Shown here piece after piece: positions 1 through 8,235 of a stretch of 64,000 nt of DNA (positions within the stretch are counted from its first letter, which is position 1; every line of letters starts with the position of its first letter). The notes beneath the pieces were generated by a model that was given only the letters and a program-made list of their open reading frames with translations, searched no databases and was not told where the DNA came from. Origin of the DNA: Bradyrhizobium sp. AZCC 1610 (GTDB taxonomy: Bacteria; Pseudomonadota; Alphaproteobacteria; Rhizobiales; Xanthobacteraceae); the NCBI RefSeq assembly GCF_036924515.1, contig NZ_JAZHRR010000001.1:6357001-6421000 (forward strand), read 5' to 3'. A program made the position numbers and the translations under genes.

Positions 1-31
1 CTTCGCTGTAGCGATCGTTGGAGGAGCTTTC

Positions 32-991
32 ATGACCATCGACCTCACCCGCCGCACGCTGCTGCATCTCGCCGGCGCTTCCTCGCTGTCGGCGGCGGCC
101 GTCGCGGCGGCGCGGGCGGAGGGGACCGGCGGCGGCCCGACCTTTGCCAACCGGACGCCGATGCGGATCGGCATGGTGACGCTGCGCGTGCGCGATCTCG
201 ACAAGGTCACCGACTATTATCGTGACGCGATCGGCCTGACTGTGATGCAGCGCTCGGCCACAAACGCGCGTCTCGGCTCGGGCGGCGTCGCGCTGCTCGA
301 CCTCGAACGGCGCGAAAGCGCGGCGCGCGCGGCGCGCAACGCGGCGGGGCTCTATCACACCGCGTTCCTGATGCCGACGCGCAAGGATCTCGCGCGCTGG
401 CTGGTGCACGCGGCGAAGAACAAGGTCCCGCTCTCCGGCTTCGCCGATCACCTCGTCAGCGAGTCCGTCTATCTCGACGACCCCGAAGGCAACGGCATCG
501 AGGTCTATGCCGATCGCGCGCCGGAAACCTGGAAATGGGATGGCGGCTCGGTCGCGATGGCAACCGACCAGCTCGACATCGACGGCCTCCTGGCGCTGAC
601 GGATACGCGCACGACCAACTATGCCAAGGCCCCCGACGACTTGCGGATCGGCCACATGCACCTGCGCGTCGGCGACCTCGAACAGGCCGACCGCTTCTAT
701 GGCGGTGCCATCGGCTTCGATCCGACCCGCAAACGAAGCGGCGCCGCGTTCCTTTCCTCGGGGCGCTATCACCATCATCTCGGCATCAACGTCTGGCAGA
801 GCGCCGGCGCCGGCCCGCGCGACGACACAGCCACGGGGCTTGCGTGGTTTTCGCTGGAGGTCGCGGCGCAGGAAGTCCTGCAGGCCCAAACGCTGCGCCT
901 GCGGCAGGCGGGTGCGCCGGCTGCGGCGATCGCTGATGGCATCGAGACCACCGATCCCTGGGGCACCAAGGTGCGGCTGATCAAAGTCTGA
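32..991 (+). CDS. Tat-exported double VOC-domain protein
   Basis: The 319-residue product has two vicinal-oxygen-chelate (glyoxalase/dioxygenase fold) modules, about residues 42-165 and 205-318. Each opens with the family pattern, for example LRVRDLDKVTDYYRDAIGL, then LRVGDLEQADRFYGGAIGF. Histidines at the expected metal positions (GHMHLRV, YHHHLGINVW) suggest the second module binds metal. The N-terminus (RRTLLHLAGASSL plus an Ala-rich stretch) is a twin-arginine signal, so folded export to the periplasm is likely. It resembles CatE-type catechol-2,3-dioxygenase-like proteins; the substrate is unknown. A GGAGGAG site sits 7 nt before the ATG. Confidence 0.85.
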   Translation: MTIDLTRRTLLHLAGASSLSAAAVAAARAEGTGGGPTFANRTPMRIGMVTLRVRDLDKVTDYYRDAIGLTVMQRSATNARLGSGGVALLDLERRESAARAARNAAGLYHTAFLMPTRKDLARWLVHAAKNKVPLSGFADHLVSESVYLDDPEGNGIEVYADRAPETWKWDGGSVAMATDQLDIDGLLALTDTRTTNYAKAPDDLRIGHMHLRVGDLEQADRFYGGAIGFDPTRKRSGAAFLSSGRYHHHLGINVWQSAGAGPRDDTATGLAWFSLEVAAQEVLQAQTLRLRQAGAPAAAIADGIETTDPWGTKVRLIKV

Positions 992-1095
992 TGCTGGGCA
1001 GCGATCGTCGATTGCCCCCGCCCAGCATGGCCCGATAGGCCATGCGACCGCGGGGCGGAAATGAGGGCCCGCCCCGACCAAGGGGCATCCCGTCA

Positions 1096-1230
1096 TTATT
1101 TCTTTTTGCCGGAACCCAAGGTCGGCTGCCAGCCCGCACCCTTCTGGCTTGGCGCCGCGGCGATCACCTTGATCTTCTCTTTCTTGGGTTTCTTGGTTTC
1201 CCGATTGCCTCTTTGCTCGCCTTTGGCCAT
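1096..1230 (-). CDS. small lysine-rich conserved protein (44 aa)
   Basis: This short frame encodes a 44-residue, strongly basic protein that opens MAKGEQRGNRETKKPKKEK and ends GSGKKK. From memory, similar lysine-rich proteins of this length are annotated as hypothetical in many rhizobia. A GGGAG site lies just upstream of the ATG. The frame has the codon bias of its neighbours. The function is unknown; the basic, probably disordered composition would suit nucleic-acid or ribosome contact, which is inference only. Confidence 0.7.
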   Translation of the reverse strand: MAKGEQRGNRETKKPKKEKIKVIAAAPSQKGAGWQPTLGSGKKK

Positions 1231-1290
1231 GTCGATCTCCCTGGGTTGATGGTGACGTCGGAACTTAATGCTGCCGGCTGATATCGTCGA

Positions 1291-1530
1291 CTAGATGTGA
1301 GGCGCGTCCAGATCATATCTGACTTTCAACGTCCCGATCAGATCGAGCGTGCAGGTGCGATAGAAATTGTCGGCCTCCGACATCGGCCGGCTGATGCTCG
1401 CGCTCCACCCGTAAGCATCGTCGAACACAAACATCGTCATCCCCGGAGGCCAGGGACCATGGAGAATACTTGCCTGCTCGACAATCATATCCTGGAGCTC
1501 ATCGGCGGTCTTGAAGGCTCTCGCGCTCAT
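1291..1530 (-). CDS. conserved hypothetical protein (79 aa)
   Basis: The 79-residue product reads as a compact soluble domain: a helical start (MSARAFKTADELQDMIVEQA) followed by strands (MTMFVFDDAYGWSASIS) and a C-terminal strand. There is no signal peptide or membrane segment. I do not recognise a named family. It lies 33 nt downstream of another small minus-strand frame and may be cotranscribed with it. Codon use and amino-acid composition favour this strand over the overlapping plus-strand frame, which is Arg/Pro-rich and implausible. Confidence 0.6.
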   Translation of the reverse strand: MSARAFKTADELQDMIVEQASILHGPWPPGMTMFVFDDAYGWSASISRPMSEADNFYRTCTLDLIGTLKVRYDLDAPHI

Positions 1531-1563
1531 GGCTTGCCTGCCGGACCTCTTGTGGGTGCTCCG

Positions 1564-1842
1564 CTATCCTTCAAGCTGATCGAACTCATCAGACAGCAGG
1601 ATCCGGCCCCGGGGCGTCGATATTCTCACGTCCAAATAGCCTTCCTGCAAAAGCTCCTTTGCCTTCCTGACGGCCGCCCCCGCCGCCGCACGGCTAAGAT
1701 TGACCCGGCCAAATTGATTGTTGCCGCTGATCAGGTAATGCAGTTCGGTCGTTCCTATCCATGCAGGAATGCCACGGCCACCACCGACAAAGGAAGAAAC
1801 CGTGGGACGATTAGCGGCGGGACGATCCGGCCGGCTAAGCAA
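1564..1842 (-). CDS. conserved hypothetical protein (up to 92 aa)
   Basis: The well-formed part is the last ~70 residues: GIPAWIGTTELHYLISGNN, then a helix (AAAGAAVRKAKELLQEGY) and a short strand pair ending LLSDEFDQLEG. It looks like a small alpha/beta protein. The 5' end is uncertain: the longest frame begins at a TTG without a convincing ribosome site, and a later start near residue 25 is possible. It probably forms a transcription unit with the next minus-strand gene. The function is unknown. Confidence 0.5.
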   Translation of the reverse strand: MLSRPDRPAANRPTVSSFVGGGRGIPAWIGTTELHYLISGNNQFGRVNLSRAAAGAAVRKAKELLQEGYLDVRISTPRGRILLSDEFDQLEG

Positions 1843-2148
1843 AACTGGGACAACAGAAGCTCCGTCCGTCGCGGCGGGAGCGTTCCTAACCCTCAGTCAC
1901 CGATCGACGCCGTGGGAAACGCGGTGATGACCAACCTAGGCTCGCGTCGCGGGAATAGCGAGCGCTAAAACGCCGCGGCGACAATCGCTAGCGCCCCTCC
2001 GGCGGCAATGCTCGCACTTAACCTGTCCCGACCGCAATCGCGACTACGGAAGGGTTGCTGACGCAATCCTGTCGCTTCCAACCCGAAGCAGGCCGACGTG
2101 TTCGGTCCGGAGGCAGGCCCGATCCGCGGAAAGTTTGCCGGGCCTACC
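1843..2148. other. intergenic region, nothing recognised
   Basis: About 300 bases lie between two minus-strand small genes. Frames here are Arg/Pro-rich shadows. No hairpin with a T-run, repeat or RNA gene was recognised. It may hold the promoter of the 92-residue gene. Confidence 0.4.
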
Positions 2149-2391
2149 TCAATCAAAGGCCGATGGCAGCTCTCCCTTGCGGAAGATGACCGTCGGCTCG
2201 TCATCATAGTCGCCCATTTCAGGGTCGCCGGTGGATGAAAAGGCAACAACCCCGAGCTTGCTCAAGGCCAGCCGCTCCGCGGTGCGAAGCGCGCCCGTTG
2301 CCGTTTTGCAGGCGATTGGAGCGCCAGCTTTCAGGCTTCCTCCCCGGCCGGCGTCGAAGGCCTGAACGAAATAGCATGTTTCGCGAGCCAT
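2149..2391 (-). CDS. conserved hypothetical protein (80 aa)
   Basis: The 80-residue product starts MARETCYFVQAFDAGRGG; this ATG is preferred over an upstream one because it follows an AGGAGA site (AAAGGAGAGACCC). It reads as a small alpha/beta protein with a strand-helix-strand layout (CYFVQAF; TATGALRTAERLAL; GVVAFSS) and an acidic loop (DPEMGDYDDEP). I recall similar unnamed proteins across Bradyrhizobium. It follows the GH130 gene start on the same strand at about 45 nt and could be cotranscribed with the mannose operon. Confidence 0.6.
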   Translation of the reverse strand: MARETCYFVQAFDAGRGGSLKAGAPIACKTATGALRTAERLALSKLGVVAFSSTGDPEMGDYDDEPTVIFRKGELPSAFD

Positions 2392-2436
2392 GGGTCTCTC
2401 CTTTGAGGACGCAGGCCGCACCGCGCGATTTCCGAT

Positions 2437-3732
2437 TCAGGACATCGATCGCATCAGCGCGGAAATCTGGATTGTCGCAAAGTTGGAGTACGTATCCGAT
2501 ACGGCGTAGGGCAAAATGAGCTGATCATTGTGCATCATCGCCCCGCAGGTATAGACCACATTGGGAACGTAGCCTTCGCGTTCGGATGGTTCGGGTCGCA
2601 GCAACGGTTCGCTCGAACGCGCCAGCACCCTGGAGGGATCGCGTTTGTCGAGCAGTGCCGCGCCGATCGAATATTTTCGAACCGGGCCGACACCGTGCGT
2701 CAACATCAGCCAGCCTTCCTCCAGTTCGATCGGTGATCCACAGTTACCGATCTGCACGAACTCCCAGGGAAACTGCGGCTTCAGGATCGGCTGACCGCCT
2801 TCCCATCTGTAGAGATCGTTCGAATAGATCAGGTAGAGATTCTCGTTGTCTTGTCGCGCAATCATGGCGTACCTGCCGTCGATTTTGCGCGGGAAGAGCG
2901 CCATGCCCTTGTTGCGCGCGGCTGCGCCCTGCAGCGGCGTCATCCGAAACGAGAGGAAGTCAGTGGTCTCGATCAACTCCGATCGGATCGCAGTGCCCTT
3001 GTAGGCGGTATAGGTTGCGTAATAGGTCGTCCGGCCGCCATCGCTGAATTGGACGAAGCGTGCGTCTTCGATGCCGTTCGATTGCGATTCCGTCACCGGA
3101 AAGATCACGCGTTCGCTGATGTCCGGTGCCGGCTCGAAAGCGAATTCGACTTCGTCGCCGACCGGTCCGGCCGTCCGATGCGTGATGCGGGGACTTGTGG
3201 CGAGCCGGGCGGTCGGATCCACTGTAATGCTGCCGTCCGCCGCGATGGCGCCGGCGCGAAACGTCAGCGACGATACGTGCCCCTCGCCGACGGCTCGGAG
3301 GCTCAGAATGAAGCGCAGGCTGCCGTTCGGGATTCCCGACTGGTCGGGGTGCGGCACGATGCTTGGATTGAACAGTGCCGACGCTTCGAAGGAATATTCG
3401 TTCAGGAAGTAGGCGCCGATGAGCTGGCGCTGTACCTCGGAAAACGTACAGTGCGCCAGCAGCGCATCCTCCATTTCGTCGGCCCGGTGCTCAAACGTCT
3501 TCAGCAGGTTGCGGTGCCGGCCCTGGAAATTCTCCAGCACGTCGGCCAGCTGGCCGGCCGCGGCCTGTGGATCGAGATTGAGAACGCGCTCGACAATATG
3601 GTTGGCGCGGGTCTTGTCGGTCGGGTTGAGATCGCGCGGTTCGGTCGTCGGCTTGAACGGACGCACGATCACGCGCGCGGGATCGGGACGCAGATAAAGC
3701 GCCCGCCGATTGATAAAAGTGGCTTGTAACAA
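2437..3732 (-). CDS. glycoside hydrolase family 130 protein (mannoside phosphorylase-like)
   Basis: The 431-residue protein has the five-bladed propeller character of GH130, the beta-mannoside phosphorylases that split beta-1,4/1,2-mannosides with phosphate to give mannose 1-phosphate. Visible landmarks are NPSIVPHPDQSG, GIEDARFVQFSDG (the family's E-D-[AP]-R motif near residue 230), MALFPRKIDGRYAMI and GVGPVRKYSIGAALLD. A helical N-terminal extension (residues 30-130) is longer than in the minimal enzyme, as in several proteobacterial GH130 members. It is the last gene of a three-gene operon, 39 nt after the glycosyltransferase. Its exact substrate cannot be read from the sequence. Confidence 0.8.
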   Translation of the reverse strand: MLQATFINRRALYLRPDPARVIVRPFKPTTEPRDLNPTDKTRANHIVERVLNLDPQAAAGQLADVLENFQGRHRNLLKTFEHRADEMEDALLAHCTFSEVQRQLIGAYFLNEYSFEASALFNPSIVPHPDQSGIPNGSLRFILSLRAVGEGHVSSLTFRAGAIAADGSITVDPTARLATSPRITHRTAGPVGDEVEFAFEPAPDISERVIFPVTESQSNGIEDARFVQFSDGGRTTYYATYTAYKGTAIRSELIETTDFLSFRMTPLQGAAARNKGMALFPRKIDGRYAMIARQDNENLYLIYSNDLYRWEGGQPILKPQFPWEFVQIGNCGSPIELEEGWLMLTHGVGPVRKYSIGAALLDKRDPSRVLARSSEPLLRPEPSEREGYVPNVVYTCGAMMHNDQLILPYAVSDTYSNFATIQISALMRSMS

Positions 3733-3771
3733 GGTGCCCTCTGTTCGCGTTTGCGTGAGTAGACGCTTAAC

Positions 3772-6057
3772 TCAAGCGCCGATGGCGCGAAGCGCCACGG
3801 GATTCGTCGGATTGATATTGGCGCGCGCAAGCTGGCGCATCTCGGCCAGCGCCAGCAGATAGGATACGACTGACTCGCCGCCGCGATTTTCATTGGCACG
3901 ATCGGGATGCAGTCCATCGCGACAACTGCCGGTCTCGGAATCGACGAGCGGAACCGACAGGTCGTTGCCGCCGAAGAACCAGAAGAAAACCCCGGCCGCG
4001 ATGGCCTTCCATGCGGCATCGCCGTCAGCGCGCCACGCGGTCAGGCACGCCGCAATCGTGGCGGTGGCTTCCACTGGCTGCTGATCGAAGGCCCCGGGAG
4101 GCTTTCGAAGTTCGCCGAAGCTCGTCGTACCCACCGGGCGGAAATGCCCGGTCGACGTCGTTTGCAGCGTCATCAACCACCGCAGGGTTCTCAAGCCGGC
4201 ATCGACATAGGCGGGCGTTTGCGTTGCGAGGCCTGTCGCAATCAGGGCCTGCGGCAGGCGCGCATTGTCATACGCCAGGCCTTCCTCGAACCACACCCAG
4301 TCCGGCGTCTCGACCAAAGCGAGAGCGGACACCAGCGTGTCGGCAAGAGAATGCCTGATCTCACGGGCGCGCCGATCCTCCGGAGCTACGGCGCAATAGG
4401 CGTCCAGACCGAGAAGCGTGAAGGCCATTGCGCGAGGCGAGCGAAAGGCCGCAGCGGTCGACAGGGCTTCGGCAAATAGGGCCGCCGCCCATCGACGCCG
4501 TGACCGGCTGGTATCCTTCCGCGCGCACTCACCAAGGGCCCACAGAGTTCGCCCGTGGCTGTCCTCGGAGCCTTCATCTTCGAGCCATGTCCGGTTGAAA
4601 CCCATGAAGTTGCGAAAGCGCCTGGTATCGGGATTCCACGCATGCTGCACAAAGGCGGCAAAGCGGCCGGTCTGGCTTTCCGAAAGCGGGTGCTCGCCCG
4701 GCTCATTGAGCGCGCAAGCCAACAGCAACGCGCGGGCGTTGTCGTCCACGCAGTAACCGTGCGCACGATCAGGCACCGAATGTACGGCGTGCTGGAACAG
4801 GCCGGTGTCGTCGCACATCGACAGGAAATGGCCCAATTGCATATCGGGCACCGCGCGGCCGTGCGGCGCGATCGCGTCCGGCCCGGCACGCGCGATCACC
4901 TTCAGCCGGTGGCCGTGCCGCGCATTTTCGAAGGCGGTCATGTAACGCTCGGCCGTGCGTTCCCATGTCATCGACCGGCTTGCAGCGTAGGCACGCTCGC
5001 GCATCGCCTGCCGGCGAGGACCGTCGGTAAGCAATGACGCTATTTCGTCGCCGGCCTCCATCGCGTCGCCAAAGGAAACGAGCACGCCGCGGCCGTCGGC
5101 CAACAGCTCGCGCGCATGCCAGTAAGGCGTTGAGACCACCGGTTTGCCGAGGCCGAAGCTGTAGGCCAGCGTGCCCGACGTCATCTGCGCCTCGTTGAGA
5201 TAGGGCGTGACATAGACGTCGCACATTGAAATGAATTCGAGCAGCGTGGCCTGATCCACGAACTGGTCGAGGAATACGACGTGATCCTCGACGCCAAGTT
5301 TTCGCACGCGCTCCATCAGGCTGCCGCGATAGGCTTCGCCCTGGTCGCGAACCAGATTGGGATGCGTCGCACCAAGTACCACATAGACCGCGTCCGGTCG
5401 TCTTTTCAGGATCGAGGGCATGGCGTCGATCATGACCTCGATGCCCTTGCTCGGGGACAGCAGGCCGAACGTCAGAATGACCGACCGGTTGCTGAATCCG
5501 AGCTTGGCCTTTGCCGCGTCCGGCGCGACAAACGGAAAGTCGGGGATGCCATGGGCTATGACCTCGATCTTGTCGTCCGGCACCCGATAGACGCTGCGCA
5601 GCAGTTCACGGCCCTTGTTGGCCATCACGACGACCTTCGAGGACATCTCGACGATGCGCTCCATCACCGCGCGCTGAGCCGCCGACGGTGCAGCCAGCAC
5701 CGTGTGCAGTGTCGTGACGACCGGCATGGTCAGGCGCGACAGCAGCTCCAGGATATGAGCCCCGGCGTCGCCGCCGAAAATTCCGAATTCGTGCTGCAGA
5801 CAGACGATGTCGAAGCGGCCGGCGTTGAGAAACGCCGCGGCGCCGACATACTCCTCGATGCTGGCGTCCTTGATCTGCAATGTGACCGAAGCAGGATAAT
5901 CATAGGTCTGATCGTGGTCGGTCATCGCCACGATGCAGGTTTGCAGGCCTGGCCGTGAATTCGAGATCGCCCGTTGCAGGTCGGTCGAAAATGTTGCGAT
6001 CCCACAGCGGCGAGGCAGCGAATTGCCGATCACGGCGATCTTGCGAAGCGGCGTCAT
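3772..6057 (-). CDS. GT4-family glycosyltransferase with large C-terminal extension
   Basis: In this 761-residue protein, residues 1-385 form a GT-B glycosyltransferase of family 4: the N-terminal loop GNSLPRRCGIATFSTDL, IAHGIPD, LTFGLLSPSKGIEVMIDAM and an acceptor/donor region ending EAQMTSGTLAYSFGLGKPV with the EX7E-type end. Residues ~400-761 are a helical domain (CVDDNARALLLACAL, FEEGLAYDNARLPQAL, LRTLRWLMTLQ) that looks like an (alpha/alpha) barrel found in glycan-processing enzymes. It overlaps the isomerase stop by ATGA and precedes the GH130 gene. The context suggests it transfers mannosyl units from GDP-mannose; the acceptor is unknown. Confidence 0.82.
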   Translation of the reverse strand: MTPLRKIAVIGNSLPRRCGIATFSTDLQRAISNSRPGLQTCIVAMTDHDQTYDYPASVTLQIKDASIEEYVGAAAFLNAGRFDIVCLQHEFGIFGGDAGAHILELLSRLTMPVVTTLHTVLAAPSAAQRAVMERIVEMSSKVVVMANKGRELLRSVYRVPDDKIEVIAHGIPDFPFVAPDAAKAKLGFSNRSVILTFGLLSPSKGIEVMIDAMPSILKRRPDAVYVVLGATHPNLVRDQGEAYRGSLMERVRKLGVEDHVVFLDQFVDQATLLEFISMCDVYVTPYLNEAQMTSGTLAYSFGLGKPVVSTPYWHARELLADGRGVLVSFGDAMEAGDEIASLLTDGPRRQAMRERAYAASRSMTWERTAERYMTAFENARHGHRLKVIARAGPDAIAPHGRAVPDMQLGHFLSMCDDTGLFQHAVHSVPDRAHGYCVDDNARALLLACALNEPGEHPLSESQTGRFAAFVQHAWNPDTRRFRNFMGFNRTWLEDEGSEDSHGRTLWALGECARKDTSRSRRRWAAALFAEALSTAAAFRSPRAMAFTLLGLDAYCAVAPEDRRAREIRHSLADTLVSALALVETPDWVWFEEGLAYDNARLPQALIATGLATQTPAYVDAGLRTLRWLMTLQTTSTGHFRPVGTTSFGELRKPPGAFDQQPVEATATIAACLTAWRADGDAAWKAIAAGVFFWFFGGNDLSVPLVDSETGSCRDGLHPDRANENRGGESVVSYLLALAEMRQLARANINPTNPVALRAIGA

Positions 6058-6989
6058 GCGTGCGCCTCGGCCAGGCCGGTGAGTTCCGTCAGGTCGGCAG
6101 TAACGGCCTGAACAGGCCTGGTCGATCGCCCGGAAAGCCTGTGCAAAAGGGGGCCGATCGGAGCGCTTGCGGGATACGCGACCAGGGCGGTCAATCCGTT
6201 GGCACCGACTTCGATGCTGGCGCGATCGCCCCCGACGAAGATCGCCTGCCCGATGGATAGGGCGGCCAATCCGATCGCCGCATGGCCGTCGAGAGCGAGA
6301 ATCCAGGTTTCCGAATCGGCGAGCAGCGCCCAGCTTGAACCCTCGGGCAGCTCAAGCCGCTCGATCACAAAATGCTGGCTCGCGACCAGAACCGTCCGCT
6401 CAAGGGTCAGGCGAGTGGGATGACGGGACGGCCGAAGCGGGAAGACGTCGGCAACGGCTACGCCATTGTCGATGTGCAGTTCGCGCGCTCGGCCGTAGTC
6501 GAACAGGCGGAATGTCGTGTCGCTGCGCTGCTGAATCTCGGCAAGCACGATGCCGGCGCCGAGCGCGTGGATGGTGCCGGCCGGAATGAAGATGACATCG
6601 CCTTTCGCAACCGGGCGCCATTGAACCAGATCAACAATCGAGCCATTCGTGATCGCCGCGCGTAATTCCTGTGGCGTGATCCGTCGATTCAGGCCGACGC
6701 CGATCTGCGCGCCCGGTTCCGCCGAGATGATGTACCATGCTTCGCTTTTGCCATTCGGCATCCCCATCGCGCGCGCAAACGTATCGTCCGGATGAACCTG
6801 GATCGACAATGGCGCGCTCGTGAAGAGCAGCTTGAGGAGCAACGCAGGGATCGGAGCATTATTGTCGGCGCGCTCGAACCAGAGCTCGCCCACCGCATCC
6901 CCGGTACCGTCGATGCTGCTCCATGGCTGGAGATCGCTGACGCCCCAAGGCTTGTACATGGCCCGCACGGATGCGAGTTCGATAGGCAT
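6054..6989 (-). CDS. manA: class I mannose-6-phosphate isomerase
   Basis: The 311-residue cupin-type phosphomannose isomerase interconverts fructose 6-phosphate and mannose 6-phosphate. Zinc-site motifs are present: SIQVHPDD, GKSEAWYII, GTIHALGAGIVLAEIQQ and SDTTFRLFDYGR. The start MPIELASVRAMYKPWG is chosen over an upstream ATG because AGGAG lies 6 nt before it and homology begins there. It is the first gene of the operon and shares ATGA with the glycosyltransferase. It is shorter than E. coli ManA, as is usual for the alphaproteobacterial form. The product would supply mannose 6-phosphate for nucleotide-sugar synthesis. Confidence 0.88.
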   Translation of the reverse strand: MPIELASVRAMYKPWGVSDLQPWSSIDGTGDAVGELWFERADNNAPIPALLLKLLFTSAPLSIQVHPDDTFARAMGMPNGKSEAWYIISAEPGAQIGVGLNRRITPQELRAAITNGSIVDLVQWRPVAKGDVIFIPAGTIHALGAGIVLAEIQQRSDTTFRLFDYGRARELHIDNGVAVADVFPLRPSRHPTRLTLERTVLVASQHFVIERLELPEGSSWALLADSETWILALDGHAAIGLAALSIGQAIFVGGDRASIEVGANGLTALVAYPASAPIGPLLHRLSGRSTRPVQAVTADLTELTGLAEAHA

Positions 6990-7406
6990 GGGATCTCCTG
7001 ACCCGTAACGCGCACGCCGAAGCGACATGCCGTTGGTCGATATCGTCTGCAGGATTGTGTGGCTAAGCGTCGCGTCTGCCGGACACGCCTTGTTGCGGAA
7101 CCGGGTACGCTGTTGGTCATATGGATACGGCCATACCCAATAGCAACCATTTGCTTCGCGCGCCGTCGATATCGTGCGCGACGGCGCGCCGAGCACAGCC
7201 TGGGCGGCGGGCTGGAAATCGATCCCGGTTCCAGATCACGTCGCGATCGGATCAGAAGCGGCATGAACGCCGACCCTTGCCTTCGCTTTGGGGATTTCCC
7301 TCGACATCGTGACGAAAAGAGCGTCTGCTGTGCGCATCACCGCCCTTCATTGGCTGCTATCGGTGACTGAGGGACTTGTACTCCCGCCACACGACGGGCG
7401 GTCAAC
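6990..7406. other. upstream region of the mannose operon
   Basis: About 400 bases precede the isomerase gene and the divergent small membrane-protein gene. It must hold the operon promoter, but I cannot place -35/-10 boxes with confidence. No RNA gene or transposon remnant was recognised. Confidence 0.4.
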
Positions 7407-7514
7407 ATGTCCACCAGCCAACCCTTCAATCTGCGAGAGTGGCTGGTACCTCCAATCCTGGTGCCAGTTGTTCTTGGTCTCCTGATCGCTGCAGCAGTTA
7501 TCGTCCAGTGGTAA
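7407..7514 (+). CDS. small single-helix membrane protein (35 aa)
   Basis: The 35-residue frame opens MSTSQPFNLREWLVPP, followed by a continuous hydrophobic helix (ILVPVVLGLLIAAAVIV) and a terminal QW. An amphipathic start and one membrane span are typical of small inner-membrane proteins. No strong ribosome site precedes it, so the call rests on composition and on my recollection of similar short proteins in Bradyrhizobium. It lies opposite the mannose operon. Confidence 0.5.
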   Translation: MSTSQPFNLREWLVPPILVPVVLGLLIAAAVIVQW

Positions 7515-7618
7515 CTCTGCAGTGATGAAGGACGCGCATCACGATGCGCCAGCCGCGGCTTTTGAAACCAGCTTCCGCGCAGATCGAAAAATCGCGGTGA
7601 ACAAGAAAAGGAATGACG

Positions 7619-7849
7619 ATGAAGAAACCCCTGCTTTCCATTGAAGAGCCGGAGCCGAAGAAGAAGGCGGTGCGGGCCGACAGGCCTCCGACCGAAGGGT
7701 TCGCGACGATTGTCGACGGCCATTTCAAGTCGGAGTTTGACACGGCCGAGGCCGCTGAAGTCTCCGGCCGAAAGCTGAAGACCGCTTATCCGATGCTTCA
7801 GGTCCAGGTCTACGATGCCGCCATGAAGGTGCGCACCTTGTTGAGCTAG
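7619..7849 (+). CDS. conserved hypothetical protein (76 aa)
   Basis: The start MKKPLLSIEEPEPKKKAV is chosen because AAAGGA lies 6 nt upstream; the ATG two codons earlier would be too close. The first 25 residues are charged and probably disordered. The rest (FATIVDGHFKSEFDTAEAA, LKTAYPMLQVQVYDA) reads as a small alpha/beta fold. I recognise no named domain. It stands alone, with the next gene convergent on the minus strand. Confidence 0.6.
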   Translation: MKKPLLSIEEPEPKKKAVRADRPPTEGFATIVDGHFKSEFDTAEAAEVSGRKLKTAYPMLQVQVYDAAMKVRTLLS

Positions 7850-7921
7850 CAAGGCCGGCTGTCGCGCCGTTATCGTCCGGGCGGAGAAAGGCCCCGACTA
7901 GGCAGGCTCCTCTCCTCGATC

Positions 7922-8170
7922 TCAGCAACCGCGGCAGATATTATTCAGCTTGGCGCTGGTCCTGGCGTCTTCTGCGCTGAAAGGATCCTTGTAGGCGGAT
8001 CGCGACGGGTCCTTTTCGGGGACTGCGGACTTTTCCATTTTCGGAGGATACGCAGCGTCGTAGCACGACAGGCGCGCATTGGCGTTTTCGATCGCGCGGC
8101 ACTCTGGTGCTGCCGCAAGAGCACCCGTCGCACACACGCACAATGCCAGCACGGCGAGAGTCGTTTTCAT
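7922..8170 (-). CDS. exported small cysteine-containing protein (82 aa)
   Basis: The 82-residue protein has a clear Sec signal (MKTTLAVLALCVCATGALAA, cleavage near residue 20). The mature part starts APECRAIENANARLSCYDAAYPP, a pattern common in periplasmic proteins where two Cys frame an 'xxNAxxRLxCYD' helix, and ends with a Cys pair (NICRGC). It probably lies in the periplasm with one disulfide. The enzymatic role is unknown. The start is supported by a GGAA site (AAGGAACTTCGG) and by the signal peptide; the longer in-frame extension is Arg-rich shadow. Confidence 0.7.
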   Translation of the reverse strand: MKTTLAVLALCVCATGALAAAPECRAIENANARLSCYDAAYPPKMEKSAVPEKDPSRSAYKDPFSAEDARTSAKLNNICRGC

Positions 8171-8235
8171 CCGAAGTTCCTTCCCGATGGGTCTCAGTTT
8201 CAAATTCAAGCAGGTCGACGCGGCACGCGTCGTCG

